A DNA stretch of 49,446 nt from Selenomonas sp. AE3005 (GTDB taxonomy: Bacteria; Bacillota; Negativicutes; Selenomonadales; Selenomonadaceae), in the NCBI RefSeq assembly GCF_905233635.1, contig NZ_CAJODG010000029.1, positions 2,280 through 51,725 on the forward strand, written 5' to 3'. Each line of letters begins with the position of its first letter. Position 1 is the stretch's first letter. The position numbers and the translations under genes are program-made. Positions 39,893 through 47,740 of the stretch are shown here, in pieces. The notes beneath the pieces were generated by a model. The model was given only the letters and a program-made list of their open reading frames with translations. It was not told where the DNA came from and ran no database searches.

Positions 39893-40903
39893 ATGAAATT
39901 AGCTGTTTTGGGAACGGGCTTTATCGTAAAAGAAGGGATTTTACCAGCTTTGCAAAATGTGCCGGAGATAGAGGCGGCAGCAATTTTTGCCCGGCCGCGC
40001 AGTCAGGCAAAAGCGGAGGAACTGGCCAGACAATATAAAATTCCCCGGGTATATACGGACTATGAGGAACTGTTGGCTGACCTGGAAATTGATTTTGTTT
40101 ATATCGGCCTGACCAACAGCGTGCATTATGAATATGGCAAAAAAGCCCTGCTGGCCGGCAAAAATGTGATTATGGAGAAACCTTTTGCGTCCACGGCCGC
40201 GGAGGTCGGGGAACTTTGTGAGCTGGCACTGGCTAAAAATCTGTACATGTTTGAGGCCGTAACCTTGCTGCACCTGCCCAATTATCAGGTGATTAAAGAA
40301 CAGCTGCCCAAACTCGGGAAAATCACGGCCGTACAAGCCAATTATTCCCAGTATTCCAGCCGTTATGATAAATATCTGGCTGGTGATGTGCAGCCGGCAT
40401 TTAACCCGGAATTGTCCGGCGGCGCCTTGTATGATATAAATATCTACAATTTGAATTTTATTGTCGGCTTGTTCGGTGCCCCGGCAGAGGCGTCATATCT
40501 GCCGAATATCGGCTTTAACGGGATTGATACCTCCGGGGTGCTCGTGATGAAATATCCGACGTTTACAGCTGTAGCGTTAGGCGCCAAGGATTCGGAGAGT
40601 CCCTGCTTTATTACCGTACAGGGTGAAAAGGGGTGGCTGCGTGCTGTGGGTGCCCCTAATGCGCTGGCGGCTGTTGAGGTATCGCTGCATGGTTCACACG
40701 AGACTACGCGGTATGAGTTAAATCGTTATCCCCATCGCATGGTACATGAGCTTAAGGAGTTTGCACGCATTTATGAGGCCGGCGATTATAAAAGTGTACA
40801 AAAAGGTCTGGATATTTCGCTGGCTGTTATGGAAACCGCAGAAAGAGCGCGTAAAGACGCCGGCATAGTATTTGGCTGCGACAAGAATGTGGCGGAAGGT
40901 TAA
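39893..40903 (+). CDS. Gfo/Idh/MocA-family NAD(P)-dependent oxidoreductase
   Basis: 336 residues. The N-terminal Rossmann fold starts KLAVLGTGFIVKEG, and NVIMEKPFAST contains the family EKP motif. The C-terminal alpha/beta domain carries GGALYDINIYNLNFIVGLFG, with the D-x-G/N-type substrate segment. Family members oxidise or reduce sugars, inositols or trans-dihydrodiols; the substrate is not evident. ATG 39893 follows GGAGATGAG, while upstream in-frame codons lack a site. The gene lies 120 bp before dhaK, perhaps co-transcribed. Confidence 0.9.
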   Translation: MKLAVLGTGFIVKEGILPALQNVPEIEAAAIFARPRSQAKAEELARQYKIPRVYTDYEELLADLEIDFVYIGLTNSVHYEYGKKALLAGKNVIMEKPFASTAAEVGELCELALAKNLYMFEAVTLLHLPNYQVIKEQLPKLGKITAVQANYSQYSSRYDKYLAGDVQPAFNPELSGGALYDINIYNLNFIVGLFGAPAEASYLPNIGFNGIDTSGVLVMKYPTFTAVALGAKDSESPCFITVQGEKGWLRAVGAPNALAAVEVSLHGSHETTRYELNRYPHRMVHELKEFARIYEAGDYKSVQKGLDISLAVMETAERARKDAGIVFGCDKNVAEG

Positions 40904-41023
40904 ACGTAATAGAGCAAGGCGTTGTAAAAATAAAAGTCCCCATAAGCAGGAAATAGCATGCTGTATCACGAATAAAGACATAAAATAATTTTTTTGTCAT
41001 GCAGGGAGCAAAGAGGTGATACT

Positions 41024-42010
41024 GTGAAGAAATTTATCAACAAACCGGAAGATTTGGAGGTTGAGGTCGCAAGAGGAATGGCTTTAGCCAGGCCGGGAAT
41101 TATCAGACAGCTGCCAGGCACGAATATCATGGTCAGACGGAATTTGAAAAAGGACAGGGTATCTTTGGTGTTTGGCTGCGGCAGCGGCCATGAGCCGGCG
41201 CCTAGCGGTTTTGTGGGCTATGGCATGCTTGACGCAGCTATTCCAGGAAAAATATTTTCTTCACCAACGCCAGATATGATTCTCAAGGGTATCAAAGAGG
41301 TTCAGAATGAGGCTGGCGTATTGTGCCTCATCGTAAACTATACCGGAGATGTTTTAAATTTCCGCATGGCTATGGAAATGGCACAGATGGAGGGGATTGC
41401 CCTGGAATCAGTGCTTATTGCTGATGATGTGGCTACGCAAAAGAATAAGTCTGTCGGACGGCGCGGCCTGGCTGGTGTAGTGCTGATAATGAAGATAGCC
41501 GGGGCCGAGGCCGAGATGGGTACAGACCTTTACGGTGTGAAGAAGGTAGCTGAGTGGGCAGCTGCCGGTTTGCGCACCGTAGGAGTGGCCTGCCGCCCCT
41601 GTGTTATTCCGTCTGATGGTGAGCTCAGCTTTGAACTCGGGGAACAGGAAATGGAAATCGGCATGGGGCTGCACGGCGAACCAGGCGTTCTGCGGTGCGG
41701 CATGATGAGTGCCAAAGATACAGCCAAGGAAATGCTGGACCTCATTTTATTGGACTGCAACTATGAAAATAGTGAAGTGGTGGTTCTGATAAATGGTTTA
41801 GGAGGAACCCCCATAATGGAACTCTATGTAATCAATGAGTTTGTTCATGATTATTTGACCGAGCATGGCATACGTGTTTATGATACAATGGTTGGTAATT
41901 TCATGACGTCCCTGGAAATGGGCGGTTTTTCGATAAGCCTTATGCGGCTTGACCCGCATTTGAAAGCCCTTTATGATGCAGCAGCGGATACATCAGTCTT
42001 TAGACGTTGA
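41024..42010 (+). CDS. dhaK: Dihydroxyacetone kinase substrate-binding subunit DhaK
   Basis: About 328 residues from GTG 41024, preceded by AGAGGTG. DhaK binds dihydroxyacetone covalently through His; the expected segment MGLHGEPG is present, as are the N-terminal GSGHEPAPSGFVGYGMLDAA and SPTPDMI motifs. With DhaL (17 bp downstream) and a PTS donor it phosphorylates dihydroxyacetone to DHAP. No DhaM phospho-donor is in this operon, so it must be elsewhere, or the pair may act on another small ketone. Confidence 0.92.
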   Translation: MKKFINKPEDLEVEVARGMALARPGIIRQLPGTNIMVRRNLKKDRVSLVFGCGSGHEPAPSGFVGYGMLDAAIPGKIFSSPTPDMILKGIKEVQNEAGVLCLIVNYTGDVLNFRMAMEMAQMEGIALESVLIADDVATQKNKSVGRRGLAGVVLIMKIAGAEAEMGTDLYGVKKVAEWAAAGLRTVGVACRPCVIPSDGELSFELGEQEMEIGMGLHGEPGVLRCGMMSAKDTAKEMLDLILLDCNYENSEVVVLINGLGGTPIMELYVINEFVHDYLTEHGIRVYDTMVGNFMTSLEMGGFSISLMRLDPHLKALYDAAADTSVFRR

Positions 42011-42027
42011 AGGAGGATGCGAGCTGA

Positions 42028-42672
42028 ATGACAGGAAAAGAATTCATGCTTGCCTCGCTTAAGGCTATTAGTCAGGAAATCATAGCGCATGAGGAGGAAC
42101 TGAACCGTTTGGACAATGCCATTGGCGATGGCGACCATGGTACCAATATGGCCCGGTTCTGCCGTATAATATTGCAGGATTTGCCTGAACTGGCTGAACA
42201 GGAAGATATGGGCAAGATTCTTCAGCATGTGGGCATGCGTTGTATTACAGAAATTGGAGGTTCTGCGGGGCCGTTGTTTGGTAAATTTTATTTGCAGGCC
42301 GCGATGGCCAATATGGGCAATAGCTGTATGGAAGTGGCAAACTGGGTGGTGTCCTTCGAAGAAGGCACGATGGGGGTTTCGCAAATCGGTAGAAGTGTGG
42401 AGGGCGAAAAAACCATGCTCGACGCGCTGTTTCCAGCGGATAGAGCTATGCAGGAGGCGTTGGAGGAAGGCCGGAGCTTTCAGGATATTCTTCTGGCAGG
42501 TGCCGAGGCTGCCCAAAAAGGTGTGGAGTACACAAAAACAATTCAAGCCAGCAAGGGGCGGGCTGCGTATCTGGGAATGCGCAGCATAGGTCATCAGGAC
42601 CCCGGCGCCACCACGATTATGCTGATGCTGCAGGCTATGCATAGGCTGGCCGTAGAAATGCAGGCAGAGTAA
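42028..42672 (+). CDS. dhaL: Dihydroxyacetone kinase ADP-binding subunit DhaL
   Basis: 214 residues, all-helical barrel. The nucleotide- and Mg-binding Asp cluster is DNAIGDGDHGTNM, followed by GGSAGPLFG and the C-terminal SKGRAAYLGMRSIGHQDPGATT. DhaL holds ADP as a cofactor that is rephosphorylated by DhaM. The next element is a terminator, so the operon ends here without dhaM. Confidence 0.94.
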   Translation: MTGKEFMLASLKAISQEIIAHEEELNRLDNAIGDGDHGTNMARFCRIILQDLPELAEQEDMGKILQHVGMRCITEIGGSAGPLFGKFYLQAAMANMGNSCMEVANWVVSFEEGTMGVSQIGRSVEGEKTMLDALFPADRAMQEALEEGRSFQDILLAGAEAAQKGVEYTKTIQASKGRAAYLGMRSIGHQDPGATTIMLMLQAMHRLAVEMQAE

Positions 42673-42680
42673 ATTATTTA

Positions 42681-42707
42681 CGCACAGCCAGGTGGCTGTG
42701 CGTTTTT
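42681..42707 (+). terminator. Terminator after dhaL
   Basis: CGCACAGCC and GGCTGTGCG arms, a 4-nt loop and T5. Confidence 0.95.
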
Positions 42708-42770
42708 ATCAGTAAGTAAAACAGGCTTATCATTTGCCAGCGCGTATTTAACGCATGGAGGTTGCTGAAA

Positions 42771-43154
42771 ATGGTGGAAAAACAATCTTATTTGGAACAT
42801 GCTGCAGTGACAGTAGCAGATATTGACTGGAGCCAAAAGTTCTTTGCTGAGGTTCTGGGCATGACGGAAACACGGCGGAAGGAAAAAGACGGCAAATTGC
42901 AGCATTTGTGGCTGAAAGGCGGCCTGCAGCTGGTCGCTGCGCCGGATAATCCGGCTGCCGGCAGGGGACATCACTTGGGAATTGTGGTACAGGATTTTGC
43001 TGCTACCCTGCAGGAAATGCTGGCGTATGATGGTGTACATGCCATGGAAGGCAAGCCGGAAAAATGGGTGCAGCTGCCTGATGGTCTGGTACTGGAACTC
43101 TTTCAGGAAAAGCCGGGAGCCATTGCGAAGGTATTGGCCGTGGAAGTTAAATAA
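42771..43154 (+). CDS. VOC-fold (glyoxalase/bleomycin-resistance type) protein
   Basis: 127 residues, two beta-alpha-beta-beta-beta modules. LEHAAVTVADIDWSQKFFAEVLGM opens the first, RGHHLGIVVQDF the second, and LVLELFQE ends the second. His10, the His of GHHLG and the last Glu are plausible metal ligands, so a glyoxalase-like or isomerase activity is possible. ATG 42771 has GGAGG 9 bp upstream. The convergent MerR gene is on the other side of a shared terminator. The exact substrate is unknown. Confidence 0.8.
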   Translation: MVEKQSYLEHAAVTVADIDWSQKFFAEVLGMTETRRKEKDGKLQHLWLKGGLQLVAAPDNPAAGRGHHLGIVVQDFAATLQEMLAYDGVHAMEGKPEKWVQLPDGLVLELFQEKPGAIAKVLAVEVK

Positions 43155-43157
43155 AAA

Positions 43158-43192
43158 ACAGCCATGCAAGGTTCATATTCCTGCATGGCTGT
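43158..43192. terminator. Bidirectional terminator between VOC and MerR genes
   Basis: ACAGCCATGCA and TGCATGGCTGT arms with a short loop; the minus-strand side ends in T6. Confidence 0.9.
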
Positions 43193-43214
43193 TGCAATTT
43201 TAGGGGGATACGTA

Positions 43215-43589
43215 TCAGTCTTTTAAATGGGGACAGTTTTTGGCCATGATTTCTTCATAGTGGGCAATTTTGTAGTCAAGTCTGTCCATGGTAGCTTTTA
43301 GCTGCTCATACTGTTCCTGCAGACGGGCGCGCTGTTCGATGAGGATTTCCTTGCGGGCAGCCTCTGTGCCTTCTTTGAAGAATAAATCCACGTACTCGAT
43401 GAGTGCCTCAACCTGTACACCGGCACTGCGCATACATTTGGAAAACTCTACCCAGCCACAGGCGGCCTCATCAAAATCACGAATGCCGTTTTCCTTGCGT
43501 GGTACGTGAGGGATAAGACCGATACGTTCATAGTAGCGGATAGTATCGGCGGATAAATCGTATTTTTCGCTGACTTCCTTGATTGTCAT
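43215..43589 (-). CDS. MerR-family transcriptional regulator
   Basis: 124 residues. The winged-helix N-terminus TIKEVSEKYDLSADTIRYYERIGLIPHVPRK is diagnostic, followed by a long dimerisation coiled coil (about 78-115) and a short tail with Cys119 in KNCPHLKD. The small size and sequence resemble AdhR-like MerR proteins that respond to aldehydes or electrophiles. Its own promoter has the 19-bp spacer and dyad expected of MerR control, and a near-identical promoter precedes the flavodoxin lipoprotein gene at 48838. Confidence 0.92.
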   Translation of the reverse strand: MTIKEVSEKYDLSADTIRYYERIGLIPHVPRKENGIRDFDEAACGWVEFSKCMRSAGVQVEALIEYVDLFFKEGTEAARKEILIEQRARLQEQYEQLKATMDRLDYKIAHYEEIMAKNCPHLKD

Positions 43590-43628
43590 AAAATCACCTC
43601 GTAAATTCAGGATTTATCTTTATGCTTT

Positions 43629-43659
43629 AGTTTAGCACTTGGAGTGTACTTCAAGTCAA
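43629..43659 (-). promoter_or_regulatory. MerR-type promoter and operator (autoregulatory)
   Basis: On the minus strand: TTGACT (43659-43654), a 19-bp spacer, TAAACT (43634-43629). The spacer contains the dyad CTTGAAGT / ACTCCAAG in the position where MerR proteins bind and unwind DNA. Compare 48769-48799. Confidence 0.88.
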
Positions 43660-43835
43660 GAAAAACTTGCAAGTTATGCTGCGGCAGTCTTGTGTTGTAC
43701 GGCCGGATGTTTTTTGCATAGGAAAGCAGGATATTGGTCTTTTCAGGTTGAATGATATATATTGAAGAAAAGGTCTGCAGCTTACCATCAATACAGGGAT
43801 AGCGTGAGCTGGAACGGGGAACAGGAGAGAGGTAT

Positions 43836-44669
43836 ATGAAAATGAATCTGAAAAAGAAAATTGCTGTGGCGATGGCCGTAGGACTTATGACCAGCGGTGT
43901 TTGCTGTGCGTCGAAGAATCTTGTTGACCGGGAGAGTCTGAATCAAGTGGCCTTGCTGCAATCCCTGGCACAGGGATATTTGGGCGGCACGGTTACGGTA
44001 AAAGATGTGCGAAGTCTGGGAGATACGGGCATAGGCACGTTTGAGGGCGTTAATGGTGAAATGATTGTGCTTGATGGCACGGTTTATCAGGCCCTGGGCG
44101 ATGGCCGGGTAGTAGTGGCTCAGGATAAGACAGTTGTTCCTTATGCTACGGTAACACATTTTGACAATGACATTTCGGTGAAACTCAGTAACGTCAAGAA
44201 TAAAGCAGCTTTTGAGGCGGCGCTGAATCAGGAAGTAGGAAAATGTGGAAAAAACAGTTTCTACATGATAAAGATGCATACAGTCTTTCCGTCAATCCTG
44301 TTCCGCAGCGAATATGGCAGTAAGAAACCATATCCCACGCTGGTAGAGGCTTTGAAGGGCAAGCAGACGGAGTTTACAGCTAAGAATATCAGCGGAACAT
44401 TGGTCGGACTCTATTGTCCTGATTATATAAATGGTTTAAACACGCCCGGCTGGCACTTCCATTTTATTTCTGATGACAAAAAGCAGGGCGGTCACGTTCT
44501 GGAACTTTCCCTGCAGGAGGGTACCGTGCAGTTTGATAAGACGGATAAGTTCACCATGGTGCTGCATGATGACAAGGACTTTCAAAAGATGAATCTGGCA
44601 AAGGATATGAGTGCTGACATAAAGAGTGCCGAGCAGGATACCAAATCGGCTATGAACAGCGGCAAGTAA
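43836..44669 (+). CDS. Acetolactate decarboxylase with a signal peptide
   Basis: 277 residues. The enzyme converts 2-acetolactate to acetoin. GTFEGVNGEMIVLDG, ILFRSEYGSKKPYPTL, VGLYCPDYI, and the zinc-ligand block GWHFHFISDDKKQGGH are typical of AldC/BudA. The first 26 residues (MKMNLKKKIAVAMAVGLMTSG followed by VCCASK) are a classical Sec signal peptide, so the mature enzyme should be periplasmic or exported. GGAGAGAGG precedes the ATG. No acetolactate synthase is adjacent. The mature part is about the usual length. Confidence 0.9.
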   Translation: MKMNLKKKIAVAMAVGLMTSGVCCASKNLVDRESLNQVALLQSLAQGYLGGTVTVKDVRSLGDTGIGTFEGVNGEMIVLDGTVYQALGDGRVVVAQDKTVVPYATVTHFDNDISVKLSNVKNKAAFEAALNQEVGKCGKNSFYMIKMHTVFPSILFRSEYGSKKPYPTLVEALKGKQTEFTAKNISGTLVGLYCPDYINGLNTPGWHFHFISDDKKQGGHVLELSLQEGTVQFDKTDKFTMVLHDDKDFQKMNLAKDMSADIKSAEQDTKSAMNSGK

Positions 44670-44771
44670 GAAGATTTAAATTGCCCTGCACTGAATGAAA
44701 ATCGCCGGCTAAAGGCATTGTTGCTGTGTATACGGATACCTGCCAGTATGAAGGCGAAACTACAGCAAAAA

Positions 44772-44808
44772 GGAGCACCGCTCGAAAAGGGCGGTGCTCC
44801 TTGCTTTT
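44772..44808 (+). terminator. Terminator after the acetolactate decarboxylase gene
   Basis: GGAGCACCGC and GCGGTGCTCC arms around a 9-nt loop, followed by TTGCTTTT. Repeat copy 2 begins at its last T. Confidence 0.9.
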
Positions 44809-44924
44809 ATAACGAGGCAAGAAAATGTCCCCCACCTCAGCAGGTGGGGGCACGAATACCAAAACAGGCGGCGAGCATATCTCCCGCCTCGTTGAAACGC
44901 CAAGAACTTCCTCTTGGCGTTATA
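44808..44924 (+). repeat. Structured dispersed repeat, copy 2
   Basis: Same 96-nt core as copies at 17395 and 47610. The 3' hairpin here is longer and perfect: AACGCCAAG pairs with CTTGGCGTT around an 8-base loop. It sits between two convergent genes, directly after a terminator. Confidence 0.9.
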
Positions 44925-44946
44925 AAAGGTAGATGTTTATGCTGTT

Positions 44947-45111
44947 TTAGCAGAAGAAAGACATTCTGGCAGAGGCTTTGTAGTTCTCAGCTAATTTACG
45001 CAGGCTGTCCCTGTTGCTGTCGTCGGTTTCATCGTACATACGTCTGGCAGCATTTTCGCTAATCATATACTTCCAAACCATTGCCTTAATAATCAATTCT
45101 CTTTCTAACAT
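44947..45111 (-). CDS. Small basic-helical protein, 54 residues
   Basis: ATG 45111 is preceded by GGAGG with 5-bp spacing, and a consensus promoter lies upstream. The product is a single charged helical unit (LERELIIKAMVWKYMISEN, ARRMYDETDDSNRDSLRKLAE) with a Cys at the C-terminus. I do not recognise it. Divergent arrangement with the TetR gene leaves about 220 bp of shared promoter region. Confidence 0.6.
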   Translation of the reverse strand: MLERELIIKAMVWKYMISENAARRMYDETDDSNRDSLRKLAENYKASARMSFFC

Positions 45112-45155
45112 TTGTTCCTCCATCTTTTCTTTCAATATTTCATTAACAGATTGAT

Positions 45156-45184
45156 ACTATAGCTTATATTTGATTCACTGTCAA
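45156..45184 (-). promoter_or_regulatory. Promoter of the 54-residue protein gene
   Basis: Minus strand: TTGACA (45184-45179), 17 bp, TATAGT (45161-45156), close to consensus. Confidence 0.85.
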
Positions 45185-45246
45185 CACTTTTTATAATAAA
45201 ACTTACAGCCATAAGAAAAAACTATGGAAATTTTTTACTGTTTATA

Positions 45247-45302
45247 TTGACATAGTGTCATTTTAACCGTATAATGCAATTAACATAAGTTACACGATGT
45301 CA
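45247..45302 (+). promoter_or_regulatory. TetR gene promoter with two operator-like dyads
   Basis: TTGACA (45247-45252), 17 bp, TATAAT (45270-45275), a perfect consensus promoter. A perfect dyad TGACA-TAG-TGTCA (45248-45260) overlaps the -35, and a related one, TTACACGATGTCA, lies downstream at 45290-45302. These are likely TetR binding sites giving autorepression. Confidence 0.8.
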
Positions 45303-45331
45303 TTTTTAAAAGACTTTACAGGAGGCTCATT

Positions 45332-45958
45332 ATGCCAAAGGTTTCAGAAGAAGTGCTGCTGGCGCGGCGTGAGGAGATAATTGACGCTTGTGCGCAGTTG
45401 TATGAGACAATGAATTTCAAGGATATTACGCTCAAAGAGATAGGCAAAGTGACGACCTTTAATCGTACGGCCATTTATAACTATTTCAATACTAAGGAAG
45501 AAATCTTTCTGGCACTTATGCAGCGTGAGTATGATTTGTGGGTAGCCGATTTGGAAGAATTACTTACTGCCCATGACAGCCTGAAACGGGAGGACCTGGC
45601 GTCGGCGCTGTCGCATACTTTGGAGAAACGTTCAAGGTGGTTGAAACTCCTGTCCATGAATCATTTTGATATGGAAGGGAACAGCCGTTATGAAAATCTG
45701 GTGGAGTTCAAGCGCTCGTATGGCCGGTCCATGCAGACGGTGCGCCGATGTCTGGACAAGTTTTGTCCGGAAATGAATGAGGCGGCTAAGCAGAATTTTA
45801 TTTATGCTTATTTTCCCTTTATCTATGGGATTTATCCTTATGCAGTGGTAACGGATATGCAGAAAAAGGCAATGGCAGAGGCCGGGGTGGATTACAAGTA
45901 TCTGTCCATTTATGAAATCTCCAATAATTGCCTGCGGAAACTGTTAGGTGTTGACTAA
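45332..45958 (+). CDS. TetR-family transcriptional regulator
   Basis: 208 residues. N-terminal helix-turn-helix: REEIIDACAQLYETMNFKDITLKEIGKVTTFNRTAIYNYFNTKEEIFLALM. The C-terminal ligand domain is all-helical. CAGGAGGCTCATT precedes the ATG. The gene heads the redox cluster with 11 bp to the amidohydrolase, so it probably controls the whole operon through the dyads at its promoter. Confidence 0.93.
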   Translation: MPKVSEEVLLARREEIIDACAQLYETMNFKDITLKEIGKVTTFNRTAIYNYFNTKEEIFLALMQREYDLWVADLEELLTAHDSLKREDLASALSHTLEKRSRWLKLLSMNHFDMEGNSRYENLVEFKRSYGRSMQTVRRCLDKFCPEMNEAAKQNFIYAYFPFIYGIYPYAVVTDMQKKAMAEAGVDYKYLSIYEISNNCLRKLLGVD

Positions 45959-45969
45959 GGAGATATAGC

Positions 45970-47037
45970 GTGAAACGGCGAGATTTTTTGAAAGCTGGAA
46001 TTGGGGGAGCCTTTACCCTGTGGGGGATAACTAATGCTCTGCAGGAGGAAAAGGCACTGGCGGCCAACGGGCGTGAGCCGCTCCCCAAAGGACGTAAGGT
46101 TGATATGCATGCGCATGCAATCCTGCCGAGTTTTGTGCAGGGCCTGAAAAAGCTCGGTATTGATGCGGCAGCTGAGGAAGGATATCCGTTGCCGTCCTGG
46201 TCGGAATCAGCACACTTGGATTTTATGCGGCAGGCTGGTATTGACTATACGGTACTGTCACCGGCAACACCGCATATTTATAATGGTGATGAAAAACTGT
46301 CCTGTGAGGTGGCGCGGGAAATCAATGAAGAAACAGCCGCGCTTTGCCGTAAGTATCCTGATAAGTTCGGTTTTGTGGCAGCCCTGCCATTCCCGAGCAG
46401 CGATGGCAGTATTGCAGAGATAAGGTATGCGATGGATAAGCTTGGGGCGTTGGGCGTGAAAGTTCCGAGCAATGCCGGCGGTATTTATCTGGGGGATGCA
46501 CGCTGGGAAGCGATTTTTGCGGAATTAAACCGCCGCAGAGCGCTGATAATCATGCACCCCAGCCCTGCACGGGAACTGCCGCGCCAAGGGACAGTGACGG
46601 GGCAGGTTATGGCCTTGTTTGAATATCCTGCCGATACCACCAGAGCGGTAGTCAATCTGCTGGCCAGCGGTATGCTGGAACGTTATCCCCAGGTTCGTCT
46701 GGTAGTGCCGCATTGTGGTTCATTCCTGCCGTATATGAAACAGCGGGCCAAGGCGATGTTTGCCATGCTGGCCGGTATGCAGATGATGAAACCGGTTGAT
46801 ATGGAGGCAGGCATGAAACAGCTTTATTATGACCTGGCTGGTGACCCCATGCCGGAGGCAATGGATATGCTGCTTAAGATTACAGATGAAAGCCATTTGC
46901 TGTATGGCAGCGATTTCCCCTATGTTCCGGCCAAAGCCTTGCTGGCGAAGAAGAACGGCCTGGACGATGAACTGGCTAAACGTCATTGGTTGGCGAAAAT
47001 ATATTGCCAAAATTCGCAAGAGTTAATATTTTCATAA
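45970..47037 (+). CDS. Tat-exported amidohydrolase (ACMSD-type TIM barrel)
   Basis: 355 residues from a GTG after AAGGAGATATAGC. The N-terminus KRRDFLKAGIGGAF is a twin-arginine signal. The barrel has the metal motif HAHAILPSF (HxH), MHPSPAR, VPHCGSFLPY and GSDFPY with the catalytic Asp, the pattern of amidohydrolase-2 / ACMSD-like decarboxylases and hydrolases. It should act outside the cytoplasm on a small cyclic or aromatic acid, but the substrate is unknown. The following gene is an FMN reductase 28 bp downstream. Confidence 0.88.
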   Translation: MKRRDFLKAGIGGAFTLWGITNALQEEKALAANGREPLPKGRKVDMHAHAILPSFVQGLKKLGIDAAAEEGYPLPSWSESAHLDFMRQAGIDYTVLSPATPHIYNGDEKLSCEVAREINEETAALCRKYPDKFGFVAALPFPSSDGSIAEIRYAMDKLGALGVKVPSNAGGIYLGDARWEAIFAELNRRRALIIMHPSPARELPRQGTVTGQVMALFEYPADTTRAVVNLLASGMLERYPQVRLVVPHCGSFLPYMKQRAKAMFAMLAGMQMMKPVDMEAGMKQLYYDLAGDPMPEAMDMLLKITDESHLLYGSDFPYVPAKALLAKKNGLDDELAKRHWLAKIYCQNSQELIFS

Positions 47038-47065
47038 CGATGGGAATGTGTAAGGAGATGTGAAA

Positions 47066-47614
47066 ATGAAAGTTTTGGTTATTCATGGCAGCATGAGAAA
47101 GAATGGCAATACGGGAATACTGGCTGATGAATTTATCCGCGGAGCGCAGGCGGCTGGGCATGAAACAGAGAAAGTGGAACTGCGCGACAAAAAATTTGGT
47201 GATTGCTTTGGCTGCCGGGCCTGCCATAATAATGGCGGCAGCTGCGTGCAGAAGGACGATATGGCAGAAGTTCTGGAAAAAGTGAAGGCTGCGGATGTTA
47301 TTGTACTGGCCTCGCCGTTGTATTACTTTACCTGGACGGGCCTGATGAAGAGATTCCTCGACCGTACCTATCCCTTGCTGCCCATTTTGCAGGACAAGGA
47401 TTTTTACCTGCTTACGCTGGGCGGCGTGCCGGATAAGAAGTTCATGGATAATATCCTGTCAGATTTCAATATGTATGTAGGCTGTTTCAAGGAATTCAAT
47501 CAAGTGGGCGTGCGCAATGCGGGGGCTGTCATCGGCACTTCGGCTTTGGCACCCGGTGCCATTCGTGAGTCAGCAGCCATGCAGGAGGCCTATGAAACGG
47601 GCAGGAATTTATAA
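47066..47614 (+). CDS. NAD(P)H-dependent FMN reductase, flavodoxin fold
   Basis: 182 residues. MKVLVIHGSMRKNGNTGILADEF is the FMN-phosphate loop of the NADPH-dependent FMN reductase/iron-sulfur flavoprotein type, followed by CFGCRACHNNGGSC (a four-Cys cluster that may bind a metal or Fe-S) and SPLYYFTWTGLMKRFLDR. No signal peptide, so cytoplasmic. ATG 47066 has AAGGAG 8 bp upstream. The last codons run into repeat copy 3, whose TATAA supplies the TAA stop; the length is still normal for the family. Confidence 0.9.
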   Translation: MKVLVIHGSMRKNGNTGILADEFIRGAQAAGHETEKVELRDKKFGDCFGCRACHNNGGSCVQKDDMAEVLEKVKAADVIVLASPLYYFTWTGLMKRFLDRTYPLLPILQDKDFYLLTLGGVPDKKFMDNILSDFNMYVGCFKEFNQVGVRNAGAVIGTSALAPGAIRESAAMQEAYETGRNL

Positions 47615-47717
47615 CGAGGCAAGAAAATGTCCCCCACCTCAGCAGGTGGGGGCACGAATACCAAAACAGGCGGCGAGCATATCTCCCGCCTCGTTGAAAC
47701 GCCAAGACGGCGTTATA
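47610..47717 (+). repeat. Structured dispersed repeat, copy 3 (in an operon)
   Basis: Same core as copies at 17395 and 44808, with the shortest 3' loop (AACGCC, 5 bases, GGCGTT). It lies between two genes of one operon, in sense orientation, and its first bases form the stop codon of the reductase. The next gene begins 24 bp after its end. Confidence 0.9.
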
Positions 47718-47740
47718 AGAGTTTATAAGGGGGTATAAAT

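Noticed and set aside
17395..47717. Short frame YNEARKCPPPQQVGARIPKQ shared by the three repeats as a conserved peptide
   Set aside because: The DNA itself is identical, so identical translation carries no information; there is no start codon with a ribosome site within the repeats and flanking frames differ.
17395..47717. The three repeats as CRISPR units
   Set aside because: They lie up to 30 kb apart, have no spacer periodicity and no cas genes are present.
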